A stretch of DNA of 57,794 nucleotides from a virus: the IMG/VR virus record IMGVR_UViG_3300036846_000250, positions 1 to 57,794 of that record. One strand, 5' to 3'. Each line of letters opens with the position of its first letter. Position 1 is the first letter of the stretch. The notes under the pieces were generated by a model. That model had not been told where the DNA came from, made no database searches, and saw nothing but the letters and a program-made list of their open reading frames with translations. The translations under genes were made by a program, and so were the position numbers. Below, piece after piece: positions 24,221 to 33,547 of the stretch.

Positions 24221-25299
24221 GCAACATCAAAGGTCCGGCTGGCGATCCCGAGGGCGCGGTCAATGGACTGACGCCACTGCTCGCCGGACAGGATTACGTG
24301 GACGTCGATTTCGGATTTGATCAGGACAATCTTGAATGGATCGTTCGCGCCCTAAACGTGATCAACACGACCGACGCTTCTCCGGCGCGGCTGGTGCCAA
24401 TGACGATGGTGCAAAAGACTGTGAGCGGATTTCGCGTTCTGTTAAACGGAGCGCCGGACACAGGCAATTATCTTTTGGCGTGGGGCGTTCTCGGGACGCC
24501 GCCACCGCCGCCGACCGAGGCGACCACATATTTGATGTCAGGCCCGACCGGAGGAATACAAGGGCAACAGTCGACGCCGTTCTTACTCTCGCTGCCGCCG
24601 AATACTTTTCTGTCTGCTGACGTGTCGATCACTCCTGCGGAGACGATTGGCAATCCGCCGTCGACTGACTTTACTCCTCCACAGGTCACGTTAGGCCCGA
24701 ACGCGGCTTCGGCGACGTTCATCTATACGCCAGCGACCGCAGGCGACAAATCAATCTCTTGCAGCAACAGTGGCGGTCTGACTGATCCAACGCCGCTGCC
24801 CTACCATGTTCAGGGCATGGTGCTTGATGCTAGCTACAACCAAGTCGGCACGATCAGCGACACATGGTATGGCGGCGACGACAGCGCGGTCGGCGAGTTC
24901 TTCACCTCGAATGGCGGCGTGCTCGATCACGTAAAAAAAGTCATCAGAGTGACCGGTGCTCCGACCGGAAACGTGTTCGCCAAAATCTACACGAGCGACA
25001 ACGTCAATTACATTCCTGGCTCCCTGCTTGCTACGTCCGATCCTGTGGCGATCAGCGCCATCGCCGCTGGCGATTGGAACACGTTTAATTTTTCCGGCTC
25101 CAATCGCATCACGCTCGACAACGGCGGAAACTATTTCGTGGTGTTCGAGTTCACAGGCGGCGATGCGAGCAACAAGCTCGGCTACCTGTATTCTGGCGAC
25201 AGCGGATACGGAGGCTGGTGCGTGACTAATCATTTGGGCGCGTGGACAAACCTGAGTTTTGCCTACGATACTGACTTCGAAGTTTGGGTCATACGATGA
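24199..25299 (+). CDS. Structural protein with Ig-like and lectin-like domains
   Basis: 366 residues, start at 24199 behind AAAGGAG, overlapping the previous gene by 22 bases. The middle is Pro/Thr rich beta sandwich (SADVSITPAETIGNPPS). The C-terminal about 170 residues resemble a beta-sandwich choice-of-anchor or carbohydrate-binding domain (VFAKIYTSDNVNYIPGSLLA and NGGNYFVVFEFTGGD). Likely a tail tip or fibre component that contacts host glycans; inference. Confidence 0.7.
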   Translation: MGWGAPIGNIKGPAGDPEGAVNGLTPLLAGQDYVDVDFGFDQDNLEWIVRALNVINTTDASPARLVPMTMVQKTVSGFRVLLNGAPDTGNYLLAWGVLGTPPPPPTEATTYLMSGPTGGIQGQQSTPFLLSLPPNTFLSADVSITPAETIGNPPSTDFTPPQVTLGPNAASATFIYTPATAGDKSISCSNSGGLTDPTPLPYHVQGMVLDASYNQVGTISDTWYGGDDSAVGEFFTSNGGVLDHVKKVIRVTGAPTGNVFAKIYTSDNVNYIPGSLLATSDPVAISAIAAGDWNTFNFSGSNRITLDNGGNYFVVFEFTGGDASNKLGYLYSGDSGYGGWCVTNHLGAWTNLSFAYDTDFEVWVIR

Positions 25300-27572
25300 A
25301 CAATTTTCTTATCAGGGACGGAAAGCTGCAAAGTCCGTTGGACTTCGGCGGCTTTCCTATGATCAATCCGCCTGCTGGCATAGGCGGCGGCGGCAGCGGC
25401 AGCGGCTATCAATACAGCGTGCGATCATACGGCGCGGTCGGCGACGGCGTGAGCGATGACACTGGCGCGATACAGGCGACGCTCGCCGCGATTCCTGCTA
25501 CTGGCGGCGTGTTGTATTTCCCTGCGGGGCAATACAAATATTCCGGCCCGACTCTGACGCTGACGAAAAAAGTGACTGTCCTCGGCGACGGTGGCGTGAA
25601 CGAGTTTCAGAATGGGATCGCAATCTCGACAATCGATTTCCCGAGCGGAACTGGAACTTTGTTCGACGTGAAAGTGAGCGGCTGCACGTTCCGGCATCTT
25701 ATGCTTCGCAATACCAGCATGAGCGTGCCGACCGATGGCGCTGGCATCGTTGTGTCTGGCGGTGGCGGAACACTCGACGGCAGCCGGACTACCTACGAGT
25801 GCGTGAGCGTGCAGGGCTTTTACATCCCGATCGACGTGCAGGCTGGCACAGGGCACGTCTGGCAAAACTGCTTGATCTTCGATCCGGTGCTCTACGGACT
25901 AAGGCTGCGGAACATCGTTCTGCCGGACGGCGGCGACCACGCGATCAGCGACTGCTTTATCTACGGAAGCCCGACGCGGACAGTGGCTGCTGCGATCCGA
26001 ATCGAGTCAGGCGGCGGCGTGAAAATCGTCAATACGAAAATCAACAACGGCTCTTTCCTGTGGGACGTGGGCATCGACTTGGCTGTGACCGCTGGCATAT
26101 CGACGTCCGATTTGAATATCTGCAATTGCTCGATCGAAGGCTTGAGCGGCTTCGGCATTCGAGGGCGACTCGGCGCTGGCGCGGCGTGGGGCAACATCCA
26201 GATCACGGGCAACCAGATTATGATGCAGGGCGCATCGCCGACCGGAATCGACTTCGACGGCACAGGCGGCAGCGCAATGGCTTTCACTGGTCTGCACCTG
26301 ACCGGAAACCGTGGCAATTGCGGCGGCAGCAGCAATCCGTTTATCCGAGTCGCCAGCGCACTCGACGTGGTCATGTCCGGCAACGGACACACTGGATTTT
26401 CTTCACCGATCATCATCGGAAACTCGGTGACGTTCTCCTCCGGCGGCACGATGCCGTGGCCGTCTGGCGGCGGCAGCAATGTGCTCGGCGTTTTCAAAAA
26501 CGTGATGGACCCGCCCTACAACGCCAAGTGCGACGGCGCGACGGACGACACAGCGGCGATTCAAGGCGCAATTCAAGACGTGTTCAATCTCGGCGGCGGC
26601 GTGGTTTATTTTCCGCGCCCGAGCGACCCGACGAAATTCTACCTGTGCAACGGGAGCTACGACGCGACGACGAACAGCATTTTGAAATTTCCTCTGGCGA
26701 GTGCGCTGACCGATCGACCGCGATACATCGAACTGCGCGGCGAGTCGCCGTCGATGTGGGGAACGTATGACGGCGACGGTTACGCCACGATGATCCAGAC
26801 TACGCGCAACGACGGAAGCGGAACTGCGCCTGCGTTATTGGCTGGCGGCGCGGCGTCCTACTACGGCGCGGACATGAATCCGCGCAATCAAAACCAGATC
26901 AAAGTCTGCCTCCGGAATTTGCGATTCACGCTGCCGAATAACTCGACGCTGTGGGGCGTCCGGCTGGACTCGGTTGGCTTGGCTGTGGTCGAAGACATTT
27001 CGGTGCTGGCTGGTGGGCCGAACACTTATGGCGCAGTCGGATTGCACATGCCGCGCTACGTGACCATGTCGCAGTCTCAGGCGAACCGGATTTTGGTTGC
27101 CGGTTTCGACACTGGCGTTGCGGCTGGCGAAACGTTCATCATGCCGTGGTCGTATCTGTCGAACTGCAAGATCGGATTTCTTTGCCTCGGTGGCGGCTGC
27201 AACCGGATCACAGTGAACTGCGACACTTGCCAGACAGGAATCAAAATTCTTGCTGGCCCACCGCTTTACGCTGGCCAGACGGTGATGGACTGCATCTACA
27301 ATCACGAACACAACGACCTCGGCGGGACGTTTCCATTCGTGGCTGACATTGACGATGCAGGCAACATGGGCGGCGGCATCATCCGATACTTGATCGCTCA
27401 GGTCAGCACGGTCGGTTACAATCAGATCGCGCCCGTGATCATCGGCGGCGCGAACCTGAGCATCGTCTCAGCGACCGGCAATCGCTTCTGCCAGAGGCAA
27501 TCGACTTATCCAACGCCGACTGATTTGCCATCGGCAATCGCCTGCCTTCGGGCGGCTGGACTTTGCGCATGA
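25296..27572 (+). CDS. Tail spike with two pectate-lyase-type beta-helix domains
   Basis: 758 residues from the ATGA overlap at 25296; an in-frame TTG at 25284 is less likely. Two Pectate_lyase_3-like modules start at about residue 45 (YGAVGDGVSDDTGAIQATL...GGVLYFPAGQY) and about 410 (NAKCDGATDDTAAIQGAIQ...GGGVVYFP), each followed by right-handed beta-helix repeats. Such spikes bind or degrade capsule or O-antigen. Having two helices in one chain suggests duplication or two substrates. Confidence 0.88.
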   Translation: MNNFLIRDGKLQSPLDFGGFPMINPPAGIGGGGSGSGYQYSVRSYGAVGDGVSDDTGAIQATLAAIPATGGVLYFPAGQYKYSGPTLTLTKKVTVLGDGGVNEFQNGIAISTIDFPSGTGTLFDVKVSGCTFRHLMLRNTSMSVPTDGAGIVVSGGGGTLDGSRTTYECVSVQGFYIPIDVQAGTGHVWQNCLIFDPVLYGLRLRNIVLPDGGDHAISDCFIYGSPTRTVAAAIRIESGGGVKIVNTKINNGSFLWDVGIDLAVTAGISTSDLNICNCSIEGLSGFGIRGRLGAGAAWGNIQITGNQIMMQGASPTGIDFDGTGGSAMAFTGLHLTGNRGNCGGSSNPFIRVASALDVVMSGNGHTGFSSPIIIGNSVTFSSGGTMPWPSGGGSNVLGVFKNVMDPPYNAKCDGATDDTAAIQGAIQDVFNLGGGVVYFPRPSDPTKFYLCNGSYDATTNSILKFPLASALTDRPRYIELRGESPSMWGTYDGDGYATMIQTTRNDGSGTAPALLAGGAASYYGADMNPRNQNQIKVCLRNLRFTLPNNSTLWGVRLDSVGLAVVEDISVLAGGPNTYGAVGLHMPRYVTMSQSQANRILVAGFDTGVAAGETFIMPWSYLSNCKIGFLCLGGGCNRITVNCDTCQTGIKILAGPPLYAGQTVMDCIYNHEHNDLGGTFPFVADIDDAGNMGGGIIRYLIAQVSTVGYNQIAPVIIGGANLSIVSATGNRFCQRQSTYPTPTDLPSAIACLRAAGLCA

Positions 27573-27772
27573 ATATTCCGCCACGCGATCAGGTAGCACT
27601 CATCATCGCCGCTGGCTTGATCGGTTGGGGGCTTGTGCTGTTGATTGGTCTCACGATTCGCGGCAGACCGTTATCAGGCAGCGGCGGCGAAATTTTCTTG
27701 GCAATCGCCACAGGCCTGACTACAGCTTTGGGCGCATATTTCGCAACACGTAACGGAGGAGGGAAACCATGA
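27569..27772 (+). CDS. Holin-like small membrane protein
   Basis: 67 residues from an ATGA overlap with the spike gene. Two hydrophobic helices (about 9-27 and 42-58) separated by a Gly/Ser/Arg loop, with a short basic tail. Size and topology fit small phage holins, but no endolysin is adjacent, so another membrane role is possible. Stop TGA abuts stem-loop copy 8. Confidence 0.65.
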   Translation: MNIPPRDQVALIIAAGLIGWGLVLLIGLTIRGRPLSGSGGEIFLAIATGLTTALGAYFATRNGGGKP

Positions 27773-27799
27773 AGCTTATCTGCATTTGGTGATAAGCTT
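27772..27799 (+). repeat. Stem-loop repeat, copy 8
   Basis: Arms AAGCTTATC / GATAAGCTT, loop TGCATTTGGT; begins at the last base of the holin-like stop codon. Confidence 0.92.
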
Positions 27800-27819
27800 G
27801 CCACACGGAGACAAAGAAC

Positions 27820-29007
27820 ATGGCGAACAACGAACCGGATTATGGCGTCGGCTTTGTGCCTGACATAGATTTCGCAGTCAAAGATCCGACGGTGATCAAG
27901 TCGGAAGTGATCGCAGATTACGAGGCGCAATTTCTACAGCTGACGAATATCGCCAAGACGCTGGCACCCGGCGATCCCGTTAGGCTGCATCTTGAAGTGG
28001 TGTGCCACTGGCTCAGTCAGCAACGCGTGCTGATCGATTTCACTGGCAAAAGTAATCTGCTGAAATACGCACAGGGCGATTTTCTCGACAATCTGGCTGC
28101 GCTCTACGGCGACCGCGCCTTGCGATTGCAGGCTGCGCCTGCTGTGACGACGCTGCGATTTTCTCTGGCCGCTGGCCTGTCTTTCAGCGCCACGATTCCT
28201 TCTGGCACAATGTGTCAGGCTCCGAACGGCGTGGTCTTTACGACGCTGGCGGACGGCGTTATTCCGGCAACGGTGCTGACTGTCGACGTGCCTGCGCAGG
28301 CGACGGCGTCAGGCGTGGTGGGCAACGGCTTTGTCGCCGGACAGATCAACTCAATCATCAACTGGAATCAGCCATTCGCTGTGACGGTGGCGAACACTGT
28401 GGTGACGGCTGGCGGCAGCGACAAGGAAACGGACGACCAATATCGCTATCGTGTCTGGCTGGCGATTGAAAGTTTCTCGACCTGCGGACCGCATGATGCC
28501 TACGAATTTTGGGCGTTGTCGGCGCATCCTGATATCATCCAGTGCGTGGTTTATTCTGCGCCTGAGATCGCAGGCGAAGTCTGGCTCTACCCGCTGCTGG
28601 TCGGCGGACAATTGCCGACGCAGCCGATCCTCGATCTGGTGCTGGCGACGTGCAGCGCGCGCAACCGCCGGCCGCTGACCGATTACGTGAGCGCGTTCAT
28701 CCCGACGGTTGTGGCATACACGCTGAACTTTGACTACTACGTGCTGACCGACAACGGCGTGCTGCTGGACACGATACAGGCGAACGTGGCGCAAGCGGTG
28801 GCCGACTGGATTTTGTGGCAACGGAGCTACGTGTCGCGCGACATTAACTGCGACGAACTGCGCAAACGCTGTCTGGAAGCTGGCGCGAAACGCATCGTCG
28901 TTCATTCGCCGTCGCCGGACTTCCAAGTGCTAAACTACGACCAGCTTGCGTGCCACGACGACACGATCGCGCCGATCATTAACTTCGCCGGACTCGAGGA
29001 TCCATGA
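27820..29007 (+). CDS. Baseplate J-like protein
   Basis: 395 residues. Typical gpJ/gp47-type pattern: LQLTNIAKTLAPGDPVRLHLEVVCHWLSQQ near the N-terminus, FLDNLAALYG, the beta-rich centre ATVLTVDVPAQATASGVVGN, and ETDDQYRYRVWLAIESFSTCGPHDAYEFW. The protein forms the baseplate wedge. Good ribosome binding site (GGAGA). ATGA overlap with the next gene. Confidence 0.93.
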   Translation: MANNEPDYGVGFVPDIDFAVKDPTVIKSEVIADYEAQFLQLTNIAKTLAPGDPVRLHLEVVCHWLSQQRVLIDFTGKSNLLKYAQGDFLDNLAALYGDRALRLQAAPAVTTLRFSLAAGLSFSATIPSGTMCQAPNGVVFTTLADGVIPATVLTVDVPAQATASGVVGNGFVAGQINSIINWNQPFAVTVANTVVTAGGSDKETDDQYRYRVWLAIESFSTCGPHDAYEFWALSAHPDIIQCVVYSAPEIAGEVWLYPLLVGGQLPTQPILDLVLATCSARNRRPLTDYVSAFIPTVVAYTLNFDYYVLTDNGVLLDTIQANVAQAVADWILWQRSYVSRDINCDELRKRCLEAGAKRIVVHSPSPDFQVLNYDQLACHDDTIAPIINFAGLEDP

Positions 29008-29963
29008 GCACGATCCTGCGCGGCTCTAGGCTGATCGACAATTGCACGCCGTCGATAAGTTACGACCGGCAAGTGCAGGCTGCGTCGGGCGCGTTCGACA
29101 ATCAATGCTACGAGATCATCGACGAGACCGGACAGGTTTTTTTCATCCCAAACATCATGGGGCTGACGGACGAAACGCTGGTCGACATTCTGGCTTGGCA
29201 ATTCCATGTCGATTTCTACGACAGGACGCGCGACTTGGAGTTTCGAAAAAACTTGGTGCAAATGTCGATCCAGTGGCACATGACCAAGGGCACTGTGGCT
29301 CTGGTTGAATGGGTTCTCGACACGTATTTCCCTGCGGTGGCGACGTTGCAGGAATGGTTCGAGTATCGTGCGCCGAAAGGCGGACCGAACTGGCCTCCGA
29401 ATTATCCGGCCAGCAATCCGGACGTGCTGGCTGCTACGTTCGTTCCGAGTAACGTCGACGTTACGAATGACAGACTCGATATCGCTGGCTTTTTGAATCA
29501 GCAGCAGATCAGATTTCAACCGGCGGACACGATATCGCAAAAGCCGAGCGGCGGCGGACCGATAGGAAAACCGCCACAGCAGTCAGGCGACATACTGCCT
29601 CGGCCGCTGCTGGTTGGGATATGGTATTACGTCGTCAATGTCGTCGGCGCGACCTTCCAGATAGCGAACACACCGAACGGGACGCCGATCAACCTGATGG
29701 ACGCAGGGCAAGGCTCAATCCAGATTTGGCGAATAGGCGTCGGAAGCTGGCACGACCGCTACAGATTCCGCGTGCTGATCGACAGCCAGTTCATCGATCC
29801 TGACGACCAGCTAACAGTGCTGACGCTGATCGATCGCTACAAACCAATCAGCCGCTGGATGGAAGGTTTCGTCAGGGCGCGAGCGAGCGAGTGCGATATT
29901 GGCTGGACAGGAATGACATTGCGGTTCATCTATCGAACGTCGGAGGCACCAACATACCCATGA
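29004..29963 (+). CDS. Tail protein I-like baseplate protein
   Basis: 319 residues. P2 gpI-type features: LADETLVDILAWQFHVDFYD-like segment, FRKNLVQMSIQWHMTKGTVALVEWVLDTYFP, and at the C-terminus RYRFRVLIDSQF and VLTLIDRYKPISRW. Normally follows gpJ in wedge assembly, as here. An internal Pro/Gly-rich insertion (about 175-210) is longer than in P2. Overlaps the fibre gene by ATGA. Confidence 0.9.
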   Translation: MSTILRGSRLIDNCTPSISYDRQVQAASGAFDNQCYEIIDETGQVFFIPNIMGLTDETLVDILAWQFHVDFYDRTRDLEFRKNLVQMSIQWHMTKGTVALVEWVLDTYFPAVATLQEWFEYRAPKGGPNWPPNYPASNPDVLAATFVPSNVDVTNDRLDIAGFLNQQQIRFQPADTISQKPSGGGPIGKPPQQSGDILPRPLLVGIWYYVVNVVGATFQIANTPNGTPINLMDAGQGSIQIWRIGVGSWHDRYRFRVLIDSQFIDPDDQLTVLTLIDRYKPISRWMEGFVRARASECDIGWTGMTLRFIYRTSEAPTYP

Positions 29964-31831
29964 GCATAGCAAAACAGGAATTTACAAACGCGGGGCGCTC
30001 CATGTTAGGCCGAGCGCAAAACGGCGAGACATTGACAATTACGAGCATCGTTGTCGGCGACGGCTTCGCCACGCAGCCGAGCGACCTGTGGCCACTGACC
30101 GCGTTGAACAGTCAGCAATTTGCTGTGGTGATTTCGACGAAAAACGACTACGGCAACGGCACGCTGCTGGTCGAAGGCTCGTTCACGAGCGACGAGGTGG
30201 CTGCTGCGTTTTACCTCCGAGAATTGGGCGTCATGGCGCACATCGGCTCTGAGGCCGATCGGCTTTACTCGGTGGCGAATGTGTTCTCTGATCCGCCGGA
30301 CTACATCGATCCTGCTGCGCCGACAGTGCAGGCGTTCAAAATCAAGCTGGTGATCGACCGAATTCCGACCGCGCAAGTGGTCGTGCAGATCGGCCCGAGC
30401 GAAAACGTGATCGGCTCGAACATCGGCGCGGAAACAGTCGGACCCGGCGTGTATCACGACGCGGCTGGCAACGTGCTGAATTTCAAACGCCTTGTGCAGG
30501 GCATCGGCATGGACATACGCGATGCGACAGACGGCAATTCGATTTACATCGGCATCAAAACGCTGGCGCAAAATGTCGATCTCTACGTGCCGATGAACAA
30601 TCCGGACGCGCCAGCGGGGCATCCGGAAGTCTTGTTCCCGAGCGTGCAAGCGGCGCACGACTACTTGTTAGGCTCTGTGATTCCGCCGAGCTTGTTCGCA
30701 ACGATTCACGTCCACGAATTGAACAACGCGCCTCTGGTGTCTGCTCCGATCGTTCTCTCGCATCCGAATAGCAAGCAGATCAACATCATCGGCGTGCCGC
30801 TGGTCGACCGCGCCATAACTTCCATCGTGCCTGTGTCTGGCGGCAAAGAGATCCACTGCGACTCAACGGGATTAGGACCTAGCGACGTTGGCCGCTACGT
30901 CTACATCACGAACTCTTATCGCTACGGCGGCGGCTGCTGGATCACGCTATACCGAGCGAACGATATCGTGTGCAACATTTACGACCAAGGCGGTCTGCCT
31001 GCGGAAAGCGTGACGGAGACTCCTGGCTCACAGCGGCTGCGCTGGCTGCCGACGGCGTTGCGGATCAACGCGAACCCGACAACACTCAGCTATATGATTG
31101 CAGCGCCGAACGGCATCGGCACAATCAGGAACATTCTGGTGATTGGCGATTCTCGGGCACAGGCACCGAACAACGACACGAACCAATATTTCACCTACGG
31201 ATTCGGAATCGACTCCGGTGCGCTGATCAATTGCATGGCTGTGAATTGTCGGCGCGGTGTCAGCGTCGGGTCAGGCAACGTGGGACTGGGCAACGAATGC
31301 ATTTTCAGCAACTGCGCGTTTGGAATCACGGGCGTTGGCACTTTGGTGGCAACCGATCAGACCTACGTGAACGGCTGTCTTCAAGGCATCACGCCGAGTC
31401 CATCAGGCTTCGCTGTCGGCTCGGTCACTGGCAACATGCCAAATGCAATCGTGTTCCTGCTTCGCAATTACTACGGCCTGCTTTGCGGCGCGTTTTATCA
31501 GGGCGGCTCGGTCTTCTACGGCAGGAACGTGGAGGGCTTCGAGTGCCGCAACAACGGTCTGATCCTGCTTGGCGCGGCTTATGGCTCATACCCGTATAAC
31601 AACGGCATCGACTTGAAAGCAATCGGGCACAGCTACATCACATACGATCAATGGGGGCAAGCTGTGCCGACGTGCAGTCCGCTGGCGAACGCGTTCAATC
31701 CTGCGCCGCCGTCATGCAACAACGCGCTGTCGTTCATTACGCTGGCGAACTCGAGCGGACGCAGCATCGAAGGCGTGGAGGCTGGCGAGGCTGGACTGTT
31801 CGCCAAGATACTGGATTCGCTTCGCGCTTGA
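29960..31831 (+). CDS. Tail fibre protein
   Basis: 623 residues from the ATGA overlap at 29960. The N-terminal about 150 residues (FTNAGRSMLGRAQNGETLTITSIVVGDG, VEGSFTSDEVAAAFYLRELGVMA) match the baseplate-binding domain of P2 gpH-type fibres. The remainder is a long beta-rich region with PNAIVFLLRNYYGLLCGAF and GSYPYNNGIDLKAIG, without a recognised receptor-binding family. GTTAGGC motifs at 30004 and 30667. Confidence 0.88.
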   Translation: MSIAKQEFTNAGRSMLGRAQNGETLTITSIVVGDGFATQPSDLWPLTALNSQQFAVVISTKNDYGNGTLLVEGSFTSDEVAAAFYLRELGVMAHIGSEADRLYSVANVFSDPPDYIDPAAPTVQAFKIKLVIDRIPTAQVVVQIGPSENVIGSNIGAETVGPGVYHDAAGNVLNFKRLVQGIGMDIRDATDGNSIYIGIKTLAQNVDLYVPMNNPDAPAGHPEVLFPSVQAAHDYLLGSVIPPSLFATIHVHELNNAPLVSAPIVLSHPNSKQINIIGVPLVDRAITSIVPVSGGKEIHCDSTGLGPSDVGRYVYITNSYRYGGGCWITLYRANDIVCNIYDQGGLPAESVTETPGSQRLRWLPTALRINANPTTLSYMIAAPNGIGTIRNILVIGDSRAQAPNNDTNQYFTYGFGIDSGALINCMAVNCRRGVSVGSGNVGLGNECIFSNCAFGITGVGTLVATDQTYVNGCLQGITPSPSGFAVGSVTGNMPNAIVFLLRNYYGLLCGAFYQGGSVFYGRNVEGFECRNNGLILLGAAYGSYPYNNGIDLKAIGHSYITYDQWGQAVPTCSPLANAFNPAPPSCNNALSFITLANSSGRSIEGVEAGEAGLFAKILDSLRA

Positions 31832-31832
31832 C

Positions 31833-31859
31833 AGCTTATCTGCATTTGGTGATAAGCTT
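31833..31859 (+). repeat. Stem-loop repeat, copy 9
   Basis: Arms AGCTTATC / GATAAGCT with loop TGCATTTGGT; starts 1 base after the fibre stop codon and ends 6 bases before the ATG of the first modification-locus gene. Confidence 0.9.
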
Positions 31860-31865
31860 GCCTCT

Positions 31866-32654
31866 ATGCCGAAAGCCAAGACTGTCCGAGCGCCGGACAT
31901 TCCGCACACGAACGGCGACCACGACGTGGAATACTGGTCGCCACAGGACTTGAAACCTTACGACCGGAACTCGAACAAACATCCACCGGAGCAAGTGGCG
32001 CTGATCGCACAATCGATCGAGGAATTCGGATTCACAATTCCGATTCTGGCCGACGAGACCGGAATGATTCTGGCTGGCGCTGGCCGACAACTGGCGGCAA
32101 TCGAACTGGATTTGACCAGCGTGCCGGTGATCGTTAGGCGCGGCCTGTCCGAGGCACAGAAACGCGCCTACGTCATGGCCGACAACCAGATCGCGCGGAC
32201 GAGCGAATTCGATTTCGATATCATCGCCGCCGAACTGAAAGCGTTGGCGCGTGAATATCCGGAGTTCAATCTCGGCGTGATCGGGTTCGCTGCGGCGGAT
32301 GTGCGGAAATTTCTCGACCCGCTTTTTGGCGCACAGCATCCTGACACTGGCAAGCTTTTGGAAGTGCTGCGCGTATCGTTCGACGATCCCAAGCACAGCG
32401 TGAAACATGGCGACGCGTGGGACTGCAACGATCATTGCGTGATGTGCCTCGATCTGTTCACCGAGTGGGAAATCTGGCAACGCGAACTGACAGCCGGAAC
32501 GGTGTTCCTGCCCTACGCTGGTCCTCTGGTGCTGCTCAGCGAACGCGCGAAAACGACTCGGATGCTGATCGTTAATCCGCAGGAATACATTTGCGGAATG
32601 ATTCTCGACAAGTTTGTCGAGGCGAAACTCGGCAAACCGACCAAGCGCAAATGA
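31866..32654 (+). CDS. ParB-like protein with methylase-like remnant
   Basis: 262 residues. Residues 20-120 form a ParB/Srx-like domain: LKPYDRNSNKHPPEQVALIAQSIEEFGF, then ILAGAGRQLAAIEL. The C-terminal part (VKHGDAWDCNDHCVMCLDLF and later PQEYICGMILDKFVEAKLG) resembles the ends of the DNA methylase domain found fused to ParB in phages, but the catalytic DPPY-type motif is missing. It couples by ATGA to the DpdA-like gene, suggesting a partner in site selection; compare DpdB, also ParB-like. Confidence 0.8.
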   Translation: MPKAKTVRAPDIPHTNGDHDVEYWSPQDLKPYDRNSNKHPPEQVALIAQSIEEFGFTIPILADETGMILAGAGRQLAAIELDLTSVPVIVRRGLSEAQKRAYVMADNQIARTSEFDFDIIAAELKALAREYPEFNLGVIGFAAADVRKFLDPLFGAQHPDTGKLLEVLRVSFDDPKHSVKHGDAWDCNDHCVMCLDLFTEWEIWQRELTAGTVFLPYAGPLVLLSERAKTTRMLIVNPQEYICGMILDKFVEAKLGKPTKRK

Positions 32655-33547
32655 TCCACACGGCAGGCAACACATTCGATCCACGCGAGCGCCAGCTTTA
32701 TTTCATCGCCATCAACGCGGACAAACTGCTGCGCGTGGAAAAATTGAATCGCCACTTGCTGGTGGCCGTGAACGAAGTCACAGGCTCAAACGCGCTCGGC
32801 ATCGTCGAGCAATTGTGCGAGCGCGGGACAAAAATCCTGATCGACTCCGGCGTGTTCAATCTTGCGATGCAGCACGCGCGGAAACACGACTGCCACATGA
32901 ACGAGGCGCTGGCGATGCCGCCGGACGAGATCGACGGCTTCCAAGAACTCTACGACAAATACGTGGACCTTTGTTCGACTGTCGGCGTGAAGTCGTGGGG
33001 CTACGTCGAGATCGATCAAGGCGGACGCGAGAACAAAATCAAGACGCGAGCGAAGCTTGAAAAACTGGGGCTGTATCCGATCCCTGTGTATCATCCGTTG
33101 AACGACGGCTGGGACTACTTCGATTATCTGGCTGCGCGATACGACCGGATCTGTTTCGGCAACGTGGTGCAGGCGGAAATCGCCGAGCGAATCCGGCTGA
33201 TCTCGACGGCGTTCCTTCGGCAGCAGAAATATCCAAAGCTCTGGATTCACTTGTTAGGCGTGACGCCGAACGAACTGCTGCATTCCTGTCCGTCGTGTTC
33301 GTGCGACAGTTCGACGTGGCTGTCATCGATGCGGTGGGGCAGCTGTGACGCGACGTGCTTCGGCAAACGCGTCGGCGAGGGCTTCGGCCCTGCGCTGACA
33401 TATCGCTACGGCGCGGCTGCGCTGGATGAGAATCCCGACCGGAACGCGAGCTACATCAAGGGCGAAAAACTTTTTGCATACGACGCGGAAATCATGGGCA
33501 GAAACTGGTCGGACTACTGCAAGCACTACAAGGCTGCGACCACATGA
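32651..33547 (+). CDS. dpdA: DpdA-like DNA guanine transglycosylase
   Basis: 298 residues. Resembles phage DpdA proteins of the tRNA-guanine transglycosylase superfamily: LIDSGVF at 63-69 (compare DSGGF of TGT), GYVEIDQGG at 117-125, PVYHPLNDGWDYFDYLA, RICFGNVVQ, WIHLLGVTP at about 198-206 and a CPSCSCDSSTW cysteine cluster (213-223). The family exchanges guanine in DNA for a 7-deazaguanine base. It sits in a coupled run of five genes and shares the module with FolE, QueD and QueE, which supports the call. Confidence 0.85.
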   Translation: MIHTAGNTFDPRERQLYFIAINADKLLRVEKLNRHLLVAVNEVTGSNALGIVEQLCERGTKILIDSGVFNLAMQHARKHDCHMNEALAMPPDEIDGFQELYDKYVDLCSTVGVKSWGYVEIDQGGRENKIKTRAKLEKLGLYPIPVYHPLNDGWDYFDYLAARYDRICFGNVVQAEIAERIRLISTAFLRQQKYPKLWIHLLGVTPNELLHSCPSCSCDSSTWLSSMRWGSCDATCFGKRVGEGFGPALTYRYGAAALDENPDRNASYIKGEKLFAYDAEIMGRNWSDYCKHYKAATT

